A DNA stretch of 12,165 nt from an uncultured Clostridia bacterium (GTDB taxonomy: Bacteria; Bacillota; Clostridia; Christensenellales; Borkfalkiaceae), in assembly GCA_947629605.1 (NCBI GenBank), contig CANREK010000019.1, forward strand, positions 1 through 12,165. Reading direction: 5' to 3'. Of this stretch, positions 6,194-12,165 are shown piece by piece (positions within the stretch are counted from its first letter, which is position 1; each line of letters begins with the position of its first letter). Position numbers and translations under genes: made by a program. Under the pieces are notes generated by a model, which worked only from the letters and a program-made list of their open reading frames with translations, searched no databases and had not been told where the DNA came from.

Positions 6194-6347
6194 TCATGCT
6201 GAACGTACGTGAAGCATCCCAGCAAACCTACGGAACTGCGTTGTTTCTCCGCCCGTTTGCTGGGATTCTTCGGGCTACGCCCTCAGAATGAGCTGCTGGT
6301 GCTCATGCTGAGCGAACGCGAAGCATCCCAGCAAACCTACGGAACTG
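6192..6347. repeat. Cluster of three hairpin-repeat copies (B, C inverted, D)
   Basis: Two direct repeats of 47 bases, 6192-6238 and 6301-6347, match at 44 positions. Between them lies an inverted relative (about 6255-6293). Each carries ATNCT...AGNAT arms: B 6196-6200 with 6213-6217, C 6265-6269 with 6285-6289, D 6305-6309 with 6322-6326. Inner stems also differ yet still pair: ACG/CGT in B, GGGC/GCCC in C, GCG/CGC in D. CCCAGCAAAC (6218-6227) pairs perfectly with GTTTGCTGGG (6255-6264), so B and C together form a still larger palindrome. No coding sequence is present. Confidence 0.82.
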
Positions 6348-6351
6348 AATG

Positions 6352-6379
6352 AAAAATTAAAAATTAAAAATTAAAAATT
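6352..6379. repeat. Four perfect tandem copies of AAAAATT
   Basis: The heptamer AAAAATT is repeated exactly four times in 28 bases, an abrupt AT-rich island between the hairpin cluster and the GC-rich palindrome. It could be a slippage-prone tract or part of a composite intergenic element. Confidence 0.85.
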
Positions 6380-6404
6380 GCGGTAGGGCAATCAGAATAC
6401 GTTG

Positions 6405-6477
6405 CCCACCCCCTTGATCCCCCTCCTCGGGAGGGGGTTTCGCTTTGCCCCCTCCATGGGAGGGGGTAGGGGGTGGG
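6405..6477. repeat. GC-rich three-way-junction palindrome
   Basis: The outer stem is CCCACCCCCT (6405-6414) with AGGGGGTGGG (6468-6477), a perfect 10 bp. It encloses two consecutive hairpins with identical 8-bp stems, CCCCCTCC and GGAGGGGG (6419-6426 with 6430-6437, loop TCG; 6448-6455 with 6459-6466, loop ATG). The sequence can therefore fold as a three-way junction or cruciform. I find no gene in it. Confidence 0.8.
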
Positions 6478-6490
6478 TCACCGCCGTACC

Positions 6491-6559
6491 GCCCCGCGTC
6501 ATTCTGAGCGTCGCGGGTTGTAAAGAGTACGGGACTTGACCCGAAGAATCTCGCGGGGC
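6491..6559. repeat. Hairpin-repeat copy E
   Basis: The outer stem is GCCCCGCG (6491-6498) with CGCGGGGC (6552-6559). After a conserved TC/CT mismatch comes ATTCT (6501-6505) with AGAAT (6545-6549). An inner stem CGGGT (6514-6518) pairs with ACCCG (6539-6543). It is the same family as the copy at 2129-2232 but with a longer loop (39 bases). Confidence 0.78.
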
Positions 6560-6573
6560 GAATACGGACAACT

Positions 6574-6644
6574 GTGCGGCGAGATGCTTCGGAAACACTT
6601 TCGTGGACTGCGTTCTTATTCCGTAGCTCAGCATGACGCCGCAC
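6574..6644. repeat. Hairpin-repeat copy F, inverted relative to copy E
   Basis: The outer stem is GTGCGGCG (6574-6581) with CGCCGCAC (6637-6644). After the same 2-base mismatch comes ATGCT (6584-6588) with AGCAT (6630-6634). Read on the minus strand it shows the family pattern TCATNCTGA...GAAGNATCT. The loop is 41 bases. Confidence 0.78.
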
Positions 6645-6682
6645 CTCGGCCAAAATCACAATTTTTATCCCACCCCATCAAT

Positions 6683-6712
6683 AAAAAATCGGGCGGCGCG
6701 TGAGCGCCGCCC
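6683..6712 (-). terminator. Rho-independent terminator of the Cys-rich small protein gene
   Basis: GGGCGGCGC (6691-6699) and GCGCCGCCC (6704-6712) form a perfect 9-bp stem with loop GTGA. On the minus strand a run of six T (plus 6683-6688) follows. On the plus strand it is followed by TTTT, so it may work in both directions. Confidence 0.88.
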
Positions 6713-6738
6713 TTTTGTCCACGGAACAGGAGGGAAAA

Positions 6739-6960
6739 TCAGCCGTTGCAACCGCATCCGCAGCCGCCGCCGAGACCGAATTTCGATGCGATCTCGGAGA
6801 GCGTGCCGTTCTTGCACATGCAGTAGAGCAGTGCCACGAGAAGGGGCCATCCGCAGCCCGAGAGCGCTCTCGAATTGAGCACGTTCCCGCCGCAGTTTCC
6901 GAGAATGAGAGCAATGATAAGGACCCAAAGGCAGCTGTTGCCGTTTGAACAGGTATTCAT
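6739..6960 (-). CDS. Small Cys/Gly-rich membrane protein, unknown function
   Basis: This 73-residue protein has nine cysteines (4, 10, 23, 36, 47, 49, 67, 69, 71). Two short hydrophobic stretches lie at about 11-21 (LWVLIIALILG) and 39-49 (PLLVALLYCMC). The C-terminal tail GLGGGCGCGCNG could bind a metal. I cannot assign a family, though short Clostridia proteins with NGNSCLW-type starts and Gly-Cys tails are familiar to me. The gene is credible because AGGAGGAAAAA lies just before the ATG (plus 6966-6973 region) and a strong terminator lies 26 bases after the stop. It stands alone, divergent from the ECF S-component gene. Confidence 0.8.
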   Translation of the reverse strand: MNTCSNGNSCLWVLIIALILGNCGGNVLNSRALSGCGWPLLVALLYCMCKNGTLSEIASKFGLGGGCGCGCNG

Positions 6961-7066
6961 AGTTTTTCCTCCTTGTCGGGCGCGTCATATGTATTTTTTC
7001 CTTCGCGCCTGTATACTAAATGATATGAGGATGCGCAGAAAATTGTTCCCAAGGTGATTCATTTGG

Positions 7067-7095
7067 TTGCCAAACACAAAATAGTTTGATATAAT
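7067..7095 (+). promoter_or_regulatory. Sigma-A type promoter for the ECF S component-coaX-hom operon
   Basis: TTGCCA (7067-7072), 17-base spacer and perfect TATAAT (7090-7095). Transcription would start near 7102, giving a leader of about 107 bases before the first gene. Confidence 0.8.
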
Positions 7096-7102
7096 AAATT
7101 AT

Positions 7103-7155
7103 GCGTGCTCCCCGCCGACGACACCGCAACGGGTCGTATGGCAAACGGGGAACGC
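7103..7155 (+). promoter_or_regulatory. Structured 5' leader of the pantothenate operon, candidate regulatory RNA
   Basis: Starting at the predicted transcript 5' end, GCG (7103-7105) can pair with CGC (7153-7155) and TCCCCG (7109-7114) with CGGGGA (7146-7151). An inner stem ACGAC (7118-7122) pairs with GTCGT (7133-7137). The result is a compact hairpin with internal loops, followed by an unpaired T-rich stretch and the ribosome site GGAGGT (7198-7203). I do not recognise a named riboswitch. Regulation by a CoA-pathway ligand is a guess from the genes downstream. Confidence 0.4.
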
Positions 7156-7208
7156 AAATACATTTTTTTCTACGGATATTCCGAACGGAAATCCGATGGA
7201 GGTAATTT

Positions 7209-7892
7209 ATGAAAAGGAAGTTGTTTTCCGCGCGGAACATCGCTCTTATGGGTGTTCTAATGGCCCTTGTGGTCATCTTGCAATCAATCGCCTTGGTGAC
7301 GAGCATTTTCTTGCCGACGAGTTTGAGTTTTGTGCTCATTCCTATCGTGCTTGGCGCAGTCATTATCGGTCCTCTTGCCGGCGGTGTCCTCGGTTTTTTG
7401 TTTGGGATCATCGTTATCATTTTTGGCGTTGCGGGCTTAGATCAATTTACGTCAATGCTCCTCGCAAACGAACCGTGGCTTACCGTTCTCACATGCTTGT
7501 TGAAGGGGATCGCTGCGGGCGTTGTTCCGGGATTGCTCTATAAATTGATTGCAAAAAAGAATCGTTATGCCGCATTGGTCGTCGCTTCGCTCTCTGCACC
7601 TGTCATGAATACGGGGATATTCATCCTTGGCGCTATGACGATGTGGGGCTTCTTTTCCGGCCTCGCTGCCCAAAGCAGCCAATCCGTGATATATTTTATT
7701 ATTGTGACTTGCGCGGCCATCAATTTCGCGATAGAATTTGCATCTACCGCAGTCGCTGCACCTTCAATTTATCGTGTTACGGAGGTCGTACTCAAAAAGA
7801 AAGGTAGACATATGAGTGACGCGGTATATAAAGAACCCGCAGATACGGAGCAAACAGAACAGATTTCGCCCAAAACGGAGAAAGTATCTTGA
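7209..7892 (+). CDS. ECF transporter S component, probably for pantothenate
   Basis: This 227-residue integral membrane protein is the substrate-binding subunit of an energy-coupling-factor vitamin importer. It would work with a shared T component and ATPases encoded elsewhere. Hydrophobic helices lie at about 11-34, 40-74, 90-112, 119-143 and 158-185, and a charged cytoplasmic tail runs from 195. Near the N-terminus ARNIA (A8, A12) gives the AxxxA-type helix that S components use to contact the T subunit. The substrate is not readable from sequence. Direct coupling to pantothenate kinase, with the stop overlapping the coaX start, points to pantothenate (PanT-like). The start is supported by GGAGGT six bases upstream. 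Its codons look less GC-rich than those of its neighbours, perhaps from membrane-protein composition or transfer. Confidence 0.88.
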   Translation: MKRKLFSARNIALMGVLMALVVILQSIALVTSIFLPTSLSFVLIPIVLGAVIIGPLAGGVLGFLFGIIVIIFGVAGLDQFTSMLLANEPWLTVLTCLLKGIAAGVVPGLLYKLIAKKNRYAALVVASLSAPVMNTGIFILGAMTMWGFFSGLAAQSSQSVIYFIIVTCAAINFAIEFASTAVAAPSIYRVTEVVLKKKGRHMSDAVYKEPADTEQTEQISPKTEKVS

Positions 7893-8671
7893 TCATCTGC
7901 ATAGACATCGGGAATTCCAACATAAAATATGCGGTGTTCGACGGTGACGAGCCTCGGTTCACCTTCCGTATCGCGACGGATCTCAAAAAGACCGCCGACG
8001 AATACGGCGTACAGCTCATCACCATGCTGCACATCCACAAGGTGGAGAGGGGGCGCATCACGGGCGGCATTGTCTCTTCCGTCGTTCCCTCCCTCGATTA
8101 CACCATTTTGCACATGCTGAGCGTCTACCTCGGCATCACGCCCAAACAGGTCGCCCCCGGGCTCAAAACGGGGCTCAAAATGCGGGCGGACAATGCCAAG
8201 GAAGTCGGCGCCGACCGCATCGTCAACAACGTTGCCGCCATCAAGAAGTACGGCACCGATCGGCCCATCGTCATTGTTGATTTCGGCACGGCGACAACCT
8301 TCAACATCATAAAGAACGGGGAATTCATCGGCGGCGTCATCTCACCCGGGATCAAGGGCTCGCTCGACAGCCTCGTCTCGGGCACCGCAAAACTGCCCCG
8401 CGTGGAGATCGAAGCGCCCAAGAGCGTCATCGCGACGAACACTGTCACCAACATGCAGGCGGGCATCGTGTTCGGCTTTGCGGGACTTGTGGAATTCATT
8501 ATCAAAAAAATCAAGCGGGAACTCGGCGAGGAACCTCTCACGATCGCGACGGGGGGATTTTCCGAGACCATTGCAAAAGAGACGAAGAGCATCGACGTCA
8601 TCGATAAGATGTTGACGCTCAACGGATTGAAATATTTGTACGACATGAATTGTTCGGAGGATGAAACATGA
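7889..8671 (+). CDS. coaX: Type III pantothenate kinase
   Basis: It phosphorylates pantothenate with ATP, the first committed step of coenzyme A synthesis, in the cytoplasm. The 260 residues match the family. It shows the ASKHA-fold motifs in order: DIGNSNIKYAVFDGD at 6-20 (phosphate-1 loop, Asp6), GADRIVNN at 107-114, DFGTATTFNII at 131-141 followed by GGVISPGIKGSLDSL (148-162), and ATGGFSE at 220-226. LTLNGLKYLYD closes the domain. The start is a TTG that overlaps the stop of the S-component gene (TTGA, 7889-7892), with GGAG at 7877-7880. Its own stop overlaps the hom start (ATGA). Import followed by phosphorylation would trap pantothenate in the cell. Confidence 0.97.
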   Translation: MIICIDIGNSNIKYAVFDGDEPRFTFRIATDLKKTADEYGVQLITMLHIHKVERGRITGGIVSSVVPSLDYTILHMLSVYLGITPKQVAPGLKTGLKMRADNAKEVGADRIVNNVAAIKKYGTDRPIVIVDFGTATTFNIIKNGEFIGGVISPGIKGSLDSLVSGTAKLPRVEIEAPKSVIATNTVTNMQAGIVFGFAGLVEFIIKKIKRELGEEPLTIATGGFSETIAKETKSIDVIDKMLTLNGLKYLYDMNCSEDET

Positions 8672-9945
8672 AAAAGGTCGGAGTAGCGATCCTCGGATTG
8701 GGGGTCGTCGGCGGCGGAACGTATAAGATCCTGACGGAGCACAGGCAGTTCTACCGTGATACGCAAAATGTCGATCTCGAGGTCGTCACGGTGCTCGAAA
8801 AGGAAGCCTCGCGCATTGCCTCTCTCGGCGTACCGCAGGAGATCGTCGCATCGAACGTGTTCGAGATCGTCTCCAATCCAGACGTCAACATCGTCGTGGA
8901 GTGCCTCGGCGGCATCACGGAGGCCAAGAGCTACGTCATGGACGCCCTCAATGCGGGGAAAACCGTCGTCACTTCCAATAAGGAGCTCTTCTGCAAGTTC
9001 TCGCATGAACTCGAACGCGCCGCAAAGCGCATGAATGCGGGGCTCTACTTCGAGGCAAGCTGCGTCGGCGGCGTTCCCATCATCCGAACTCTCCTCGACG
9101 GCGTGCAGTCCAACTGCATTTCTTCCATTCAGGGCATCATCAACGGGACCACGAATTACATCCTCACCCGCATGTCCAAGGACGGGATGCGCTACGAGGA
9201 TGCCCTCGCCGAAGCGCAAAAGCTCGGCTATGCGGAGGCCGATCCCACGGCGGATGTCGAGGGATTCGATGCGGCGTACAAGCTCTCCATTCTCTCCTCA
9301 CTGGCCTTCCACACCAAAGTGCCCTTTGCAAAGGTGTTCCGCGAGGGGATCTCGGGCATTTCCCGCGAGGATATCGCGAACGGCAATGACCTCGGCTATA
9401 CCTTAAAGCTCCTCGCCGTCGGGGTCCGTACCCAGCGCGGCATCGAGGTTCGGGTGCACCCCGCATTCGTCAAAAACGGTCATCCGCTCGCCGCGGTGGA
9501 CGGGAGCTTCAACGCCGTCTATCTCACGGGCGACTCCGTCGGCGAAGTCATGCTCTACGGCAAGGGTGCGGGGGAACTTCCCACGGGCAGCGCCGTCGTC
9601 TCCGACATCATCTATGCCGCGACCCACGAGGGAAGCAGGTATTCCACCTTCAAAAACAACGCCACGGCCGAAAAGGACGTCAAATTCGTCACAGATTTCG
9701 AGAGCGCGTACTATCTCCGCCTCACCGTCACCGACCGTGCGGGCGCCCTCGCAAAACTTGCGACCCTGTTTGCGAGAAACAACATCTCCATCGTCGAACT
9801 GCTGCAAAAATCCTGCGGCGACGAGGAAGCGGCGGTCGTGCTCGTCACCCATACGACCCACGAGACGGCTGTCAAGAACGCGATCACCCGCATCAACGCG
9901 TCGGGCGTCGCCAAGGTCGAATCGGTCATCCGCGTTTTATCGTGA
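8668..9945 (+). CDS. hom: Homoserine dehydrogenase with C-terminal ACT domain
   Basis: It reduces aspartate semialdehyde to homoserine with NAD(P)H, the branch point to threonine and methionine. The 425 residues form the standard three-part enzyme. The Rossmann nucleotide-binding start is VAILGLGVVGGG (6-17) and TSNKEL (102-107) carries the conserved Lys105. The catalytic and dimerisation core has GIINGTTNYILTRM (157-169) and EADPTADVEGFDAAYK (190-205), with Asp201 and Lys205 at the catalytic positions. The ACT domain runs from about 348 (YYLRLTVTDRAGALAKLATL) to 425 and probably binds an amino-acid effector such as threonine. GGAGG (8656-8660) precedes the ATG, which overlaps the coaX stop by 4 bases. 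Pairing with pantothenate genes is not a classical threonine-operon layout. Confidence 0.97.
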   Translation: MKKVGVAILGLGVVGGGTYKILTEHRQFYRDTQNVDLEVVTVLEKEASRIASLGVPQEIVASNVFEIVSNPDVNIVVECLGGITEAKSYVMDALNAGKTVVTSNKELFCKFSHELERAAKRMNAGLYFEASCVGGVPIIRTLLDGVQSNCISSIQGIINGTTNYILTRMSKDGMRYEDALAEAQKLGYAEADPTADVEGFDAAYKLSILSSLAFHTKVPFAKVFREGISGISREDIANGNDLGYTLKLLAVGVRTQRGIEVRVHPAFVKNGHPLAAVDGSFNAVYLTGDSVGEVMLYGKGAGELPTGSAVVSDIIYAATHEGSRYSTFKNNATAEKDVKFVTDFESAYYLRLTVTDRAGALAKLATLFARNNISIVELLQKSCGDEEAAVVLVTHTTHETAVKNAITRINASGVAKVESVIRVLS

Positions 9946-9957
9946 CATAAGAGGAAC

Positions 9958-9981
9958 GGGGCGCATCTGCGCCCCTTATTT
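9958..9981 (+). terminator. Terminator-like hairpin between hom and the ATP-grasp gene
   Basis: GGGGCGCA (9958-9965) pairs with TGCGCCCC (9968-9975), effectively a 7-bp stem with a 4-base loop, followed by TTATTTT. The next gene starts only a few bases later (9985). AGAGGA (9950-9955) lies on the other side of the hairpin, so folding would bring it to about 10 bases from that ATG. Confidence 0.7.
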
Positions 9982-9984
9982 TGT

Positions 9985-10842
9985 ATGAAAGCTGTCATTC
10001 TCATCAATCCCTATCTCAAAACGCAGTCGGAGTTCTACCAGCCCAAGCGGATCAAGGAAGAACTCGGGCGTCTCGGCGTGCCCTGCGACATTCTCCCCAA
10101 TGTGCGGCAAGCGGAGATCTCGGAGGGGGAAATCGCGGAATCGCTCACAAAAACTTACGATTTTTGCGTCTATCTCGACAAGGACAGGTACACGCCGCGC
10201 ATGTTAGAGAAGCGCGGCATGCGCCTTTTCAACCGTGCCGAAGCCGTGGAGCTGTGCGACGACAAGATGCTCACACACATCGCCCTTGCGGGCGATATTC
10301 CCATGCCGAGGACGCTCCCCGCGCCGCTCTGCTATAAAGGGGAGACGGAAGTCGGGACTTTGGGGGCGGAGCTTGGCTTTCCCGTCGTCGTAAAGGAGTG
10401 CTACGGCTCCTTTGGGCAGCAGGTCTACCTCGCGAACGACGAGGGGGAGCTTGCCGCCCTTTGCGAAAGGCTCAAACTTCGCCCGCATCTCTTTCAGGAG
10501 TTCATCGAGGAGAGCGCGGGGAGAGACGTGCGCGTCATCTGTATCGGCGGAAACCCCGTCGCCGCGATGAAGCGGGTGTCGGAGAGCGACTTCCGCTCCA
10601 ACATCGGCCTCGGCGGGAAGGGGGAGCCGTTTGCGCTCGATGCGGAGGGGAGCGCCCTCTGCGAAAAAGTCGCAAAGAAGTTACAGCTTGATTACTGCGG
10701 CATCGATCTTCTCTTCGGGAAGCACGGCTTTTTGGTCTGTGAGGTCAATTCCAACGCCTTTTTCGGCGGAATGGAGTCTGTCACGGGCATCAATGTCGCC
10801 CGCCTCTACGCCGAATATATGGTCAAAGAATGTCAAAAATGA
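9985..10842 (+). CDS. ATP-grasp ligase of RimK type
   Basis: The 285 residues show a RimK-like ATP-grasp fold, which forms an amide or peptide bond through an acyl-phosphate. Substrates in this group range from ribosomal protein S6 tails to coenzyme F420, and I cannot name the one used here. An N-terminal domain (MKAVILINPYLKTQSEF) is followed by DDK at 92-94. VVVKECYGSFGQQVYLA (134-150) carries Lys137 and a glycine-rich loop. QEFIEESAGRDVRVI (171-185) and SDFRSNIGLGGKGEP (201-215) follow, and GIDLLFGKHGFLVCEVNSNA (239-258) has Asp241, Glu253 and Asn255 as likely metal ligands. The N-terminus looks genuine although no ribosome site lies directly before the ATG. Only a 39-base gap with a hairpin separates it from hom. 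Confidence 0.9.
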   Translation: MKAVILINPYLKTQSEFYQPKRIKEELGRLGVPCDILPNVRQAEISEGEIAESLTKTYDFCVYLDKDRYTPRMLEKRGMRLFNRAEAVELCDDKMLTHIALAGDIPMPRTLPAPLCYKGETEVGTLGAELGFPVVVKECYGSFGQQVYLANDEGELAALCERLKLRPHLFQEFIEESAGRDVRVICIGGNPVAAMKRVSESDFRSNIGLGGKGEPFALDAEGSALCEKVAKKLQLDYCGIDLLFGKHGFLVCEVNSNAFFGGMESVTGINVARLYAEYMVKECQK

Positions 10843-10884
10843 GCCTTTATCGAAGTACTATGCGTGACATAATACTCTGTAAAC

Positions 10885-10916
10885 ACAAAAAAACCGCCTG
10901 TCATTGGGCGGTTTTT
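10885..10916. terminator. Bidirectional terminator between the ATP-grasp gene and leuS
   Basis: CCGCC (10894-10898) pairs with GGCGG (10907-10911), extended by A-T pairs. TTTTT follows on the plus strand and a run of T on the minus strand (plus 10887-10893). It serves both convergent genes. Confidence 0.87.
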
Positions 10917-10942
10917 GCTATCTTTGCTTGATTTGTCGGGCG

Positions 10943-12165
10943 TCAGCCAACGATGAGGTTCACGAGGCGGCCCTTGACGACGATACACTTTTTCACCGTC
11001 TTTCCCTCGATCTTTGCGGCGACTTCGGGAAGGGCGAGGGCGGCCTCTTCGATCTCCTCATTGGAAGCGTCGCTCGAAAGCATCGCCTTGCAGACGATCT
11101 TGCTGTTGACCTGCACGGCGTATTCCGTCTCGTCGAGTTTGAGCGCTTCCGCATTCTCGACGGGATATTTTTCGGCGAACACAAACCCCTTGCCGCCGAG
11201 CATCTCCCAAAGTTCTTCCGAGAAATGGGGAGCGCAGGGGGCGAGAAGGAGCACGAGGTCCTTGACGCTGTCCTTGAAGAGCTTGGCATTTTTCTCGCCC
11301 GCAAGGCCGTCGTATTTATAGAGCGCATTGGTGAGCTCCATGAGGCGAGCGATGGCGGTGTTGAAGGAAAACGCCTCCATGTCCCTCGTCACGCGTTGGA
11401 TGGCAAAGTTCCTCGCATAGTCGAGGGCCTTTTCCTCGTGGCCGTAAGGGGCGTTCCCGCCGTAGGTTTTGGCCTTTTCGACGAGTTTTTCGACGCGGTC
11501 CATGAATCTTGCGACGGATTTGATGCCGTCATCGCTCCACGGCCCGCCCTCGGTATAGGAGAAACCGAACATCAGATAGAGGCGGAAGGCGTCGGCGCCG
11601 TATTCGTTGATATAGTCATCGGGGGAGACGACGTTGCCGTGCGACTTCGACATTCTGTTGCCATCGGGGCCCAAGATGACGCCTTGGTGCACGAGACGGC
11701 GGAAGGGTTCGTCAAAGTCGAGATAGCCCATGTCGCGGAGGGCCTTGGTGAAGAATCGGGCATACAGGAGGTGCATGCAGGAGTGTTCCGCGCCGCCGAC
11801 ATAGACATCGACGGGAAGGAGACGGTCGACCTTTTCCCTGTCGAAGGGAGCCTTGTCGTTGCGGGAGTCGGCATAGCGGAGATAGTACCAGCTCGAACAG
11901 ACAAAGGTATCGAGCGTGTCGGGATCCCGCTGTGCGGGTGCGCCGCACTTGGGGCAGGTCGTATTCATGAACTTCTCGCACTTAGCGAGCGGGGACTTTC
12001 CGTCGGGACGGAATTCCACATCATAGGGAAGTTTTACGGGCAGATCCTTCTCGGGAACGGGGATCGCGCCGCACTTTTCGCAGTGGATGACGGGAATGGG
12101 GGCGCCCCAATAGCGCTGGCGGGAGACCAGCCAGTCGCGGAGACGGTAGTTGATCTTTTTCCCGC
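10943..12165 (-). CDS. leuS: Leucyl-tRNA synthetase, C-terminal half (5' end outside window)
   Basis: This class I aminoacyl-tRNA synthetase charges tRNA-Leu. The frame is open to the window edge, giving about 406 residues of an enzyme that is normally around 800. The visible part begins with GKKINYRLRDWLVSRQRYWG, the conserved segment after the editing domain. A CEKCG/CPKCG pair of possible zinc knuckles and SSWYYLRYADSRND follow. The KMSKS-type loop appears as RMSKSHGN (RMSKS at plus 11642-11656), then the anticodon-binding helices. The C-terminus GRLVNLIVG is typical. The upstream half (HIGH motif, most of the editing domain) lies beyond base 12165. An internal ATG at 12019 is not the start, because conserved sequence continues upstream of it. 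Confidence 0.97.
   Translation of the reverse strand, partial: GKKINYRLRDWLVSRQRYWGAPIPVIHCEKCGAIPVPEKDLPVKLPYDVEFRPDGKSPLAKCEKFMNTTCPKCGAPAQRDPDTLDTFVCSSWYYLRYADSRNDKAPFDREKVDRLLPVDVYVGGAEHSCMHLLYARFFTKALRDMGYLDFDEPFRRLVHQGVILGPDGNRMSKSHGNVVSPDDYINEYGADAFRLYLMFGFSYTEGGPWSDDGIKSVARFMDRVEKLVEKAKTYGGNAPYGHEEKALDYARNFAIQRVTRDMEAFSFNTAIARLMELTNALYKYDGLAGEKNAKLFKDSVKDLVLLLAPCAPHFSEELWEMLGGKGFVFAEKYPVENAEALKLDETEYAVQVNSKIVCKAMLSSDASNEEIEEAALALPEVAAKIEGKTVKKCIVVKGRLVNLIVG

Noticed and set aside
6192..6347. Possible CRISPR array (two near-identical 47-base repeats)
   Set aside because: There are only two direct copies, the intervening sequence is an inverted relative of the repeat and not a unique spacer, and no cas genes are present.
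6357..6659. 100-codon minus-strand frame through the repeat cluster
   Set aside because: It is made entirely of palindromic repeat sequence, with no ribosome site and no domain.
8125..9219. 364-codon antisense frame across coaX and hom
   Set aside because: It overlaps two well-recognised enzymes on the opposite strand and has no family features.

Overview
This window looks like a chromosomal segment from a fairly GC-rich Clostridia-type Firmicute, possibly one of the gut lineages around Christensenellales. The reasons are strong AGGAGG-type ribosome sites, TTGACA/TATAAT-type promoters, a V/A-type ATP synthase operon, a DUF4364 gene next to a TSCPD-family gene, a type III pantothenate kinase, and dispersed GC-rich intergenic palindromes. 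The lineage is inference; no rRNA or other marker is present.

Layout. Bases 1-3109 (+) hold the end of a V/A-type ATP synthase operon: the C-terminal part of subunit A, subunit B, a 329-bp gap filled with palindromic repeat material, subunit D, and a rho-independent terminator. Next is a separately promoted, putatively secreted or membrane-anchored protein of unknown function (3221-3796, +). A convergent minus-strand cluster follows, in transcription order: a degenerate HPr-like protein lacking the catalytic histidine, a DUF4364 winged-helix protein and a TSCPD protein. Divergent from it is a 333-residue protein joining an unrecognised N-terminal domain to an ADP-ribose-pyrophosphatase-type Nudix domain (5141-6142, +).

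Bases 6143-6690 contain no gene but are full of repeats: several copies of a hairpin family whose stems covary between copies, a tandem AT-rich heptamer, and a GC-rich three-way-junction palindrome. A small Cys-rich membrane protein (6739-6960, -) follows. Then comes a tightly coupled trio on the plus strand: an ECF transporter S component (probably for pantothenate), type III pantothenate kinase (coaX) and homoserine dehydrogenase (hom). An ATP-grasp ligase of RimK type begins immediately after the hairpin that ends hom. The window closes with the 3' part of leuS on the minus strand, which shares a bidirectional terminator with the ATP-grasp gene.

How the genes work together. The ATP synthase subunits form the catalytic head and central stalk. 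The S component and CoaX make an uptake-and-trapping unit for the first step of coenzyme A synthesis, and hom is translationally coupled behind them. I found no defence system, prophage, transposase, CRISPR array, rRNA or tRNA. The most unusual content is the covarying hairpin-repeat family (2129-2232 and 6192-6644), the Nudix fusion, the His-less HPr and the hairpin between the ribosome site and start codon of the ATP-grasp gene.
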